Assembly: GCA_020429545.1 (NCBI GenBank)
Contig: JAGQLF010000056.1
Location: 1-5,823, forward strand
Source of the DNA: Candidatus Dojkabacteria bacterium
GTDB taxonomy: Bacteria > Patescibacteriota > Dojkabacteria > J137
DNA: 5,823 bases
Direction of reading: 5' to 3'
The translations under genes were made by a program, and so were the position numbers. Shown piece after piece: positions 1 to 5,501 of this stretch. Under the pieces are notes generated by a model. The model was not told where the DNA came from. It did not search any database and saw only the letters and a list, made by a program, of their open reading frames with translations. Numbering within the stretch: position 1 is the stretch's first letter; every line of letters starts with the position of its first letter.

Positions 1-641
1 GTGAACTTTATAATAATAAAATTACTAAAGATAATATTACTAAAGATGGTATCAGTCTATCTTATAACTATAACGAAGAAAATGAAATATATGAATATAG
101 TGTATATGGAGAAACACCAACTCCATGTTACTCAGTAGAAGTTACAAACAATTATAATTCTGAATTAGATAGTGTAACTGTTACTGTATTTATACATTCT
201 GAGCAACAAGAAGATAACCTTTGCGCGCAAGTGCTTACACCATTTAAAAAAAGTGGTGCTGTAAATGGCACTAGGCAAACAATATTTGACCTAGTAATTA
301 AAAACGAAACGATTATTAATAATAATATTGACTCTACAAACGAATTAAAAGAAACATCTGTATCAGATGGGAGTGCCAATGGATTATTCAAATATGAGGG
401 AAATAATGTCTGGAAATACAGTATCGAAGGATATGTTCCAAATGGATGTGCATCAGCTGCTGAAGATATTCAAGTAGACAATGAATCCATCAATTATACG
501 ATAACTATAACAACCCCAAACAATACCGATATTTTCTGTACACAAGCTCTAGAACCGTATAAATTTAGTGGACAGGTAAACGCCGGAGCGTCTGCAAGCA
601 TTTCTTTTAAAGAAGTTACTGCAGATTCTCCAGCGTATTGA
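1..641 (+). CDS. Secreted-type protein with tandem Cys-paired beta-rich repeats (5' end missing)
   Basis: The reading frame is open from the window edge (first full codon at 3) to a TGA at 639-641, giving 212 visible residues. The in-frame GTG at 231 lies inside a repeat and is not a start. Two divergent copies of a unit of about 105 residues are visible. Copy 1 has YSVYGETPTPC (Cys42) and, 32 residues on, CAQVLTPFK (Cys74). Copy 2 has YSIEGYVPNGC (Cys149) and CTQALEPYK (Cys179). The shared pattern is Y-S-[VI]-x-G-x-x-P-x-x-C, then C-[AT]-Q-x-L-x-P-[FY]-K. Alternating polar/hydrophobic stretches and many N, T and S residues suggest extracellular beta-sandwich domains, each with one disulfide (inference). 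I recall similar P-T-P-C / C-A-Q domains in unannotated CPR surface proteins, but no function is known to me. It is the only gene here on the plus strand and ends tail-to-tail with the FMN_bind gene, one base apart. The N-terminus and any signal peptide lie outside the window. Confidence 0.85.
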   Translation, partial: ELYNNKITKDNITKDGISLSYNYNEENEIYEYSVYGETPTPCYSVEVTNNYNSELDSVTVTVFIHSEQQEDNLCAQVLTPFKKSGAVNGTRQTIFDLVIKNETIINNNIDSTNELKETSVSDGSANGLFKYEGNNVWKYSIEGYVPNGCASAAEDIQVDNESINYTITITTPNNTDIFCTQALEPYKFSGQVNAGASASISFKEVTADSPAY

Positions 642-642
642 C

Positions 643-1101
643 TTAATTAACTGCATCCCGCCTTATATTTTCAACAGCGTCTACAAATCCTTTGCTTGTA
701 AGTGATGACCCTGTAATTATAGTTTGATCACCTACTTCGGTGATTGGTTTTCCTACAACCATATCTTTTATTTTGTCTTCAAACTTTTGCATATATTCAT
801 TAACGACTTTTTCTCCATTTTCTATTTGATCGGTTTCTAAGCCTGTGATTTTGCCATCTCTTATTGTTACAGTCACTCCTATTGTTTCAGTTTTACTTAC
901 AGCGTCTACATAAAAAGATCCTTCAGCATAATAACTACCATCTTTAAAATCTTTTAATGAGTAAGATTGGTTTTCATTGTTTGAATCCTTTTGTGACTCA
1001 GTATAAATAACGATGCCACCTATTGTTAATGTAACTAAAATAACACCTCCCCCAATAACCATTGATTGAGGCATTTTTGTAAGTGATTTTGAACTTATCA
1101 T
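643..1101 (-). CDS. Membrane-anchored FMN_bind-domain protein
   Basis: 152 residues from the ATG at 1101. An upstream in-frame TTG at 1128 would add nine residues, but no Shine-Dalgarno supports either start, and a TATAAA box (1118-1123) would overlap the TTG. Residues 14-33 form one hydrophobic segment (VIGGGVILVTLTIGGIVIY region), probably a signal anchor. A polar linker follows (about 35-50), then a domain at 52-150. The domain opens with DGSYYAEGSF, continues with IGVTVTIRDGKITG, and ends with TGSSLTSKGF (130-139) and a helix, DAVENIRRDA. This matches the FMN_bind family (as in NqrC/RnfG and small secreted flavoproteins), where ApbE attaches FMN to Thr of an SGAT-type motif outside the membrane. 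Here the equivalent residue is Ser133, Ala is replaced by Ser, and the usual Asp six residues before the acceptor is missing (Thr127). From memory, an SGSSLTS variant recurs in CPR members. FMN attachment is therefore uncertain, and no apbE is in view. It lies 75 bases after the dockerin-like gene and may share its transcript. Confidence 0.82.
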   Translation of the reverse strand: MISSKSLTKMPQSMVIGGGVILVTLTIGGIVIYTESQKDSNNENQSYSLKDFKDGSYYAEGSFYVDAVSKTETIGVTVTIRDGKITGLETDQIENGEKVVNEYMQKFEDKIKDMVVGKPITEVGDQTIITGSSLTSKGFVDAVENIRRDAVN

Positions 1102-1176
1102 AGAAACAAAAGTAATATTTATATGCAAATATTACTACTAAAGTTGAAGGGATTCTAGATAAATACTATTTTAGAT

Positions 1177-2334
1177 TTATAGAAAGGCTTGATATTTATC
1201 TATTTCTTGTACTTTGCATGTTGTAGGATTCTTAAATAGTTCAACAAAAGCCGCAAAGTCTTTCAAATTTACATTTTGATCTAATGGAAATATCTTATTA
1301 CCACTCCCAATTATATCTACATACCCGCATGTGCTGGATTCAGGGGTTGAATATGTCCTAAATGTGCCTGTTATTGGAAAGATTGAAGTACCTTCAGAAT
1401 AACCTGCATTTGGTCCAAAACTAACTGTTACCGGCAACTTTTTATCTATTGGATCAATAACCACTAAACCAAATAGCTCATCTCCATTTAAATTACCTGT
1501 TTTAGCAAAACTAGCACACAATCCGTTTCCACCCACCAACATGGTATTTGAGTTGTTTGTATCACATGGTAATGGAGTTAATGTCCAACTTGGGCTGTCT
1601 GGGATAAATGATAGAACATTAGCATTTTCAAATTTCAGATCCAAGTTAACTGCATTTCCACTAACCATTGTTTTATCATTTGCATAAATTGGTACGGCAA
1701 ATTTCCTTGTATCTAACGAATTTTCAGATGTTGGCTCAATCAAAACATTTTCAATCTCTTCGCTCAATACCTCTCCATCAGAATAAATTAATGATACAGA
1801 TGAAGGTGAAATTGTTGCTGATATATTATCCTTTAAATATACTCGACCTAGGGTTTCTTGTGATGAAAAAGGATCTGAAAATGATGCTACTGCGAAACAT
1901 ATTGCTCCATCTTTTGAGTATATTCCTGCATTGTTACCATCACACGTTCCAATAGGGCTAAGCCATCCAGACTTTGTACCTGGTGATACGGCAAGTAATT
2001 CATAATCTGAAAAATCTACATTTATCTCAAAACCTCTATACTGAGTAATATTTACATCAGTTGGATTATTTTTTATTATAAACTCACTCACTGATTCATA
2101 TTTGTTTTCTCCTATTGGATTACAACTCTTACCGTAAGATTTAGCAAACGCTGCAAAGTCAAGAAGTAATATTTGTCCATCACCATCATAGTCAAGAGGC
2201 AAACATAGTGGTAAAGATTCAGAAACTGAAACATCGGGTTCCTTTTGAAGTTCAAGTATTTTACTAAGACCAAAAGCAGCAGCTATAAATGCGATAAAAA
2301 CCCATAGCAAAAAGAACTTCTTTCTAAAATTCAT
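1177..2334 (-). CDS. Anchored surface protein with two cohesin-like domains flanked by dockerin-like motifs
   Basis: 385 residues with a clear N-terminal hydrophobic segment at 7-27 after a basic MNFRKK, either a signal anchor or a signal peptide (A-A-A near 18-20). Residues 44-71 form a Cys-bounded EF-hand/dockerin-like motif: the loop DYDGDGQILLLD puts Asp at 48, 50, 52 and 59, followed by FAAFAKSYGKSC. Residues about 98-200 and 215-330 are two copies of one domain, sharing W-x6-C-D-x-N-N (Trp124/Cys131 and Trp250/Cys257) and a second Cys (146 and 273). The second copy's VNLDLKFENANVLSF, and a later LFGLVVI strand, resemble cohesin strands. The C-terminus (336-373) repeats the dockerin-like motif with DFAAF, but DYDGDG has become DIIGSG and about eight residues are inserted, so calcium ligands are lost. 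The eight cysteines fall naturally into four local pairs. Cohesin and dockerin modules mediate protein-protein binding on cell surfaces; the partner here is unknown. The start is the only ATG before the hydrophobic segment and lies just downstream of a candidate promoter. Confidence 0.8.
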   Translation of the reverse strand: MNFRKKFFLLWVFIAFIAAAFGLSKILELQKEPDVSVSESLPLCLPLDYDGDGQILLLDFAAFAKSYGKSCNPIGENKYESVSEFIIKNNPTDVNITQYRGFEINVDFSDYELLAVSPGTKSGWLSPIGTCDGNNAGIYSKDGAICFAVASFSDPFSSQETLGRVYLKDNISATISPSSVSLIYSDGEVLSEEIENVLIEPTSENSLDTRKFAVPIYANDKTMVSGNAVNLDLKFENANVLSFIPDSPSWTLTPLPCDTNNSNTMLVGGNGLCASFAKTGNLNGDELFGLVVIDPIDKKLPVTVSFGPNAGYSEGTSIFPITGTFRTYSTPESSTCGYVDIIGSGNKIFPLDQNVNLKDFAAFVELFKNPTTCKVQEIDKYQAFL

Positions 2335-2345
2335 AAATTTTTTAT

Positions 2346-2365
2346 TAATCTATGGGTATAGATTA
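2346..2365. repeat. Perfect 8-bp inverted repeat overlapping the candidate -10
   Basis: On the plus strand, arm TAATCTAT (2346-2353), spacer GGGT and arm ATAGATTA (2358-2365) form a perfect dyad. It covers the putative -10 and the expected start of transcription of the gene beginning at 2334, the classic position for a repressor operator. As RNA it could form a short A/U-rich hairpin after secY, but what follows on the minus strand is ATAAAAAATTT, an A-run rather than a U-run, so it does not look like an intrinsic terminator. The dyad is directly visible; its function is inference. Confidence 0.5.
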
Positions 2366-2388
2366 TTCTAAAAAGGTATCAGTGTCAA
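2360..2388 (-). promoter_or_regulatory. Candidate sigma-70-type promoter for the dockerin/cohesin-like gene
   Basis: Reading the minus strand, a perfect TTGACA (-35, plus positions 2383-2388) is followed after 17 bases by TAATCT (-10, 2360-2365). The -10 matches TATAAT at only three of six positions, so the call rests mainly on the -35 box and the ideal spacing. Predicted initiation near 2353 would leave a 5' leader of about 20 bases before the ATG at 2334. The leader has no Shine-Dalgarno sequence. It sits in the 82-base gap after secY and would let the surface genes be transcribed independently of the ribosomal operon. Confidence 0.4.
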
Positions 2389-2416
2389 TTGAATTTAAAG
2401 CGGTAGAAGATTAATG

Positions 2417-3994
2417 TTAAGCGTATCTCTCGTAGCTTCTAGATACTCTCATTGAGTTGAATTGTCTTACTGTATCAAGAATTACACTAACTATAATCAA
2501 GATACTCGTACCACCTACTCCTGAAAGAATGAATAAGTTTACACCTGAGGAATACTCTATATAATTTCTTGCAATAAGTGGCAATAGTGCTATGAAAGCT
2601 AAAAACATCGCTCCCCAGAAACCAATTCTGCCAAGTACTCTTGCAATATATTTTTCTGTCGATTTTCCTGGTCTTACACCTGGAATAAATGCTGAACTTT
2701 TTTGTAAGTTCTCAGCTGTATCGGCTGGTTTTAATGCGATGAATGCATAAAAAATACCAAACAAAACAATTACCACAAAATAAAATATTGCATAAACTAG
2801 ATCTTTGCTATTTACTACATTGTCTTGCGTTGCAAATAAGAAACTCTGCTCTATATCTCCCAAAATACCGTATATAGAAGATCCATTGTCAAAGGCCTGT
2901 CTTGCGAATGGTATGATCAACTGTGGAACAGATACTAATGCTGAAGCAAAAATTATTGGTAGAACTCCAGTTATTGTTAATTTGATTGGTAGATTAGAAT
3001 CTTGTGACACTGGTGTTGTTGCAGCTCTTCTTGCGTAATGAATCTTAATTTTTCTTACTGACTCATTTATATAAACTATCAAGATAATTAATATAATAAA
3101 TCCTAGTAATACTCCTATCAAAGACATTATAGAAGCGTTTGTAAGTACACTAAAGTTTCCTTCAAACAATTGTGTAAAGAAATTAGGAAAACTAATTTGT
3201 GAAAAATCTTGTTTTAAAAGTGATGGCAAAGATGCCAAAATTCCAGTTGAGATCATTATGGAAGAACCATTTCCAATTCCATTTTCAGTTATTACTTCTG
3301 CCAGCCACATTAGAAACATTGATCCTGCAGTTAAAATCAGAGCCATAAAAATAATTTTTGTAACTGATGGCCAGTCTGATCCTACTGCGTGTGGAATCAA
3401 GAAATCTGGTGTTTCTGTAATTGTACCAATGTCAGTACTTGATAAATCTCTTCTTGAGAGGAAAAGTAAATATACAACTGAATATAAAACTGATAGTGGT
3501 AAAGTCAAATATCTTGTATATTGATTAATTATCTGTTGTCCTCTGGCCCCCTCTTTTGAAATTTCTGTTAAGTAAGGGATAACTGGAGTTATTAGCTGAA
3601 TAATAATTGAAGCATTAATGTATGCAACAATTCCTAACCCTACTATACTCGGTGTATCTAAAGTATTACCAGTAAATATTAGAAACAGATAGTTAGCCTC
3701 AGATGCTGTAGCATTTTGAAAATACTGTTCATAAACGCCCATATCAACTCCAGGTAGCGGTATTGAAGCCAATCCTCTATAAATCAACACTATTAATAGC
3801 GTCATCAGAATTTTGGTTAGCAATGCCTTATTCGTCAATAGCTCTCTTACCGTAGTTGGTAATCCAGAGATTTTTGGAAATCGAAACTTTCGTTTTGTTG
3901 TTTTCTTTTCACTTCTGCCAAAACGTCTTGTTCTGGGTGCGTTGCTTTCAGCATCCTCCTTAAACTTATCATAATCTATTTTGTTTTGAATCAT
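2417..3994 (-). CDS. secY: Preprotein translocase subunit SecY
   Basis: SecY forms the protein-conducting channel of the inner-membrane Sec translocon with SecE and SecG. The 525 residues match the family throughout: IPLPGVDM after TM1 (78-85), YINASIIIQLITPVIP (125-140), the cytosolic KEGARGQQIINQYTRY (147-162), MFLMWLAEVITENGIGNGSSI (226-246), the C4-loop end NLPIKLTITGVLPIIFAS (334-351), the C5 loop AFIPGVRPGKSTEKYI (435-450) and GGTSILIIVSVILDT (494-508). The usual ten membrane segments are expected. The protein is longer than typical (about 430-440). There is a cytosolic extension of about 40 residues with a basic cluster (RTRRFGRSEKK, then TKRKFRFPK), plus extra residues in external loops near 180-210 and 257-285. 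The first Met after position 1 is near 64, inside TM1, so the long start is required. The C-terminus is short, ending YERYA. It follows rplO after 52 bases, normal spc order, and is the last recognisable operon gene here. No Shine-Dalgarno is visible. Confidence 0.98.
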   Translation of the reverse strand: MIQNKIDYDKFKEDAESNAPRTRRFGRSEKKTTKRKFRFPKISGLPTTVRELLTNKALLTKILMTLLIVLIYRGLASIPLPGVDMGVYEQYFQNATASEANYLFLIFTGNTLDTPSIVGLGIVAYINASIIIQLITPVIPYLTEISKEGARGQQIINQYTRYLTLPLSVLYSVVYLLFLSRRDLSSTDIGTITETPDFLIPHAVGSDWPSVTKIIFMALILTAGSMFLMWLAEVITENGIGNGSSIMISTGILASLPSLLKQDFSQISFPNFFTQLFEGNFSVLTNASIMSLIGVLLGFIILIILIVYINESVRKIKIHYARRAATTPVSQDSNLPIKLTITGVLPIIFASALVSVPQLIIPFARQAFDNGSSIYGILGDIEQSFLFATQDNVVNSKDLVYAIFYFVVIVLFGIFYAFIALKPADTAENLQKSSAFIPGVRPGKSTEKYIARVLGRIGFWGAMFLAFIALLPLIARNYIEYSSGVNLFILSGVGGTSILIIVSVILDTVRQFNSMRVSRSYERYA

Positions 3995-4046
3995 AGTGAT
4001 AGAAAACGATTAATTAATTACAAATGGTTGTGTAAACTAGAAGAAA

Positions 4047-4535
4047 TTATTCTTTACTTGCAACAACCTTTCCTCCAGCTTTTTCAATTGCTTTTTGAGC
4101 AGTTTTTGAAACTGGTACGTTTATGAATGTTAGAGCTTTGTCTATATCTTTGTCAAACAAAACTTTAACTTTAATAGTTTTATGACTTACAGGATTGATT
4201 AATCCAAGTTCAGCAAGTTTTTCAAAACTTATGTCATCACCTTTAGTTGCAAGGTTTGCAACTTCACTTAACTTTAAAGGTACTCTTTTTTCTTTATTGA
4301 TTTTAAACAATCTTGTTCTTGTTCTACTTCCTGAAACATTTTTCAATTTAGGCAATCTTTTTGATAATGGATTTTGTCCTCCCTCAAATCCTGGCCTAGG
4401 TTTTCTATAACCAGTTCTGGATTTTTGACCTTTAGTTCCTTTTCCAGTTGTATGGCCACCTTTTCCTGTTCCAATTCCTCTACCCACACGTAGTGACTTT
4501 TTTGTTGTTTTTGGTGATGGTAAGTTATGTATCAT
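4047..4535 (-). CDS. rplO: 50S ribosomal protein L15 (uL15)
   Basis: 162 residues, slightly longer than the usual 145 or so. uL15 is a late-assembling large-subunit protein whose basic N-terminal arm penetrates 23S rRNA. The family signature is clear: GRGIGTGKGGHTTGKGTKGQKSR (18-40 as a run of Gly/Lys/Arg), then GFEGGQNPLSKRLPK (49-63), and a globular C-terminal domain ending KAIEKAGGKV. Its ATG at 4535 lies one base after the rpsE stop, giving TAA-A-ATG, so translational coupling with S5 is likely. The rpmD gene normally found between rpsE and rplO is absent. There is no Shine-Dalgarno, only an A-rich AAGAAATTAAA before the start. Confidence 0.98.
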   Translation of the reverse strand: MIHNLPSPKTTKKSLRVGRGIGTGKGGHTTGKGTKGQKSRTGYRKPRPGFEGGQNPLSKRLPKLKNVSGSRTRTRLFKINKEKRVPLKLSEVANLATKGDDISFEKLAELGLINPVSHKTIKVKVLFDKDIDKALTFINVPVSKTAQKAIEKAGGKVVASKE

Positions 4536-4536
4536 T

Positions 4537-5130
4537 TTAATTTCTTGTTTGTCTTAAATTTGCAAATGCTTCAACAGTTGCATATGCGTTTGTAATTTGA
4601 TTATTAGTTCCCATTATTTTTCCAAGCATGTCCTTAATTCCTGCTACTTCTGCTACTGCTCTCATTGAAGATCCTGCAACAATTCCTGTTCCTGGTGCAG
4701 CTGGTTTAATAATAATTCTTGCAGCTCCATGCTTTAGAACAATATCATGAGGAATGGTATTTCCTTTAATTGGAACTTGAATCAAATTTTTCTTAGCATT
4801 AGATACTGCTTTATTTTGTGCTGATCGTACATCTGGACCTTTACCAATTCCTACACCCACTTTTCCTTCTCTATCTCCGATTACAACAAATACACTAAGT
4901 CTCATTCTTCTACCTCCTTTAAACATTCTAGTTACTCTTCTGATGTTAATAATTTTTGTATCAAAACCATCATCGTCATTTCGTTTTCTCTTGTCATCAT
5001 TTTTTCTTTTTGATCTTACTTTTGATGTATTTCTCTTTAGTGTTGACTTTGAATCAACAGTAGCGTCAGAATTATTTCCCGGCTTTTCTTCTTTTTTTAT
5101 GAATTTTTTTCCTATTAGTTTATCTGCCAT
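4537..5130 (-). CDS. rpsE: 30S ribosomal protein S5 (uS5)
   Basis: uS5 is a small-subunit protein involved in decoding accuracy and in the mRNA entry channel. Of 197 residues, the N-terminal double-stranded-RNA-binding-type domain is at about 57-122 (INIRRVTRMFKGGRRMRLSVFVVIGD, VGVGIGKGPDV, QNKAVSNAKKN), and the C-terminal domain at about 127-193 (IIIKPAAPGTGIVAGSSMRAVAEVAGI, MGTNNQITNAYATVEAF). Before the conserved core lies an extension of about 45-50 residues that is hydrophilic and rich in Lys, Arg, Asp and Asn (KVRSKRKNDDKRKRNDDDG), probably disordered. The C-terminal tail is shorter than in E. coli. No Met lies between residues 1 and about 69, so the extension belongs to the only plausible start. 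The ATG is seven bases after the rplR stop. An AGGA lies about 17 bases upstream, too far to be a normal ribosome site. Confidence 0.98.
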   Translation of the reverse strand: MADKLIGKKFIKKEEKPGNNSDATVDSKSTLKRNTSKVRSKRKNDDKRKRNDDDGFDTKIINIRRVTRMFKGGRRMRLSVFVVIGDREGKVGVGIGKGPDVRSAQNKAVSNAKKNLIQVPIKGNTIPHDIVLKHGAARIIIKPAAPGTGIVAGSSMRAVAEVAGIKDMLGKIMGTNNQITNAYATVEAFANLRQTRN

Positions 5131-5137
5131 ATATTTA

Positions 5138-5497
5138 TTATAAGTTTAGTCCTGCTTTTCTTAATCCATCTGCAAGAGCTTTAACTCTTCCATGATAAAG
5201 ATAACCAGATCTATCAAAAACTACTTTATCTATCTTTTTTGCTTTAGCTAGTTTTCCTAGCTCTTCTCCAACCATTGCTGCTAGTTCTACAGGATTTCCC
5301 TTAGTAGATTTTAGATTTTTGTCTGAAACAGATGCAAGAGTCTTCATTGATTCATCATCAATAATTTGAGCATAAATATGCTTATGTGATCTGTACACTG
5401 ATACTCGTGGTCTTTCTGCATTACCTCTAACTCTCTTTTTCACAGAAAGTTTTCTTTTAATGAATTGTTTTCTTTTTAGTTTAATGCTTGTATTCAT
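5138..5497 (-). CDS. rplR: 50S ribosomal protein L18 (uL18)
   Basis: 119 residues, the usual length. uL18 binds 5S rRNA and helps dock the 5S particle onto the large subunit. The basic N-terminal tail (KLKRKQFIKRKLSVKKR) precedes the signature RGNAERPRVSVYRSHKHIYAQIIDD (24-48 region). The conserved C-terminus has VVFDRSGYLYHGRVKALADGLRKAGL (92-117 region). The ATG at 5497 is four bases after the rplF stop, with no Shine-Dalgarno in between or just upstream. Position and order (rplF-rplR-rpsE) are the standard spc arrangement. Confidence 0.98.
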   Translation of the reverse strand: MNTSIKLKRKQFIKRKLSVKKRVRGNAERPRVSVYRSHKHIYAQIIDDESMKTLASVSDKNLKSTKGNPVELAAMVGEELGKLAKAKKIDKVVFDRSGYLYHGRVKALADGLRKAGLNL

Positions 5498-5501
5498 TTT
5501 C

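Noticed and set aside
231..641. A 136-residue gene starting at the GTG at 231
   Set aside because: The frame is open upstream to the window edge, and the GTG falls within the C-A-Q-V-L motif of repeat 1, so it is an internal codon of a longer gene.
1118..1148. Possible promoter for the FMN_bind gene on the minus strand (TTCAAC at 1143-1148, TATAAA at 1118-1123)
   Set aside because: The -10 is good, but the -35 is poor and the spacer is 19 bases in very AT-rich DNA; chance occurrence is likely. Kept only as an argument against the upstream TTG start.
1154..1183. Imperfect inverted repeat around the stop of the cohesin/dockerin-like gene, considered as a terminator
   Set aside because: Nine nearly all-A/U pairs with a two-base bulge and a ten-base loop, and no U-run follows on the minus strand; too weak for an intrinsic terminator.
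1668..1955. Plus-strand open frame of 95 codons inside the cohesin/dockerin-like gene
   Set aside because: It lies wholly antisense to a gene with clear domain structure, and its Leu/His-rich translation resembles no family; a shadow frame.
3995..4046. Possible secY-specific promoter in the 52-base gap (TTTACA on the minus strand with AT-rich sequence after it)
   Set aside because: No convincing -10 at the right spacing; TTAATTAATTAA-type sequence is expected by chance at this base composition.
4943..5143. Plus-strand hydrophobic open frame antisense to rpsE
   Set aside because: Its Phe/Ser/Leu-rich translation is the complement of the Lys/Arg/Asp-rich S5 extension; no independent evidence of a gene.
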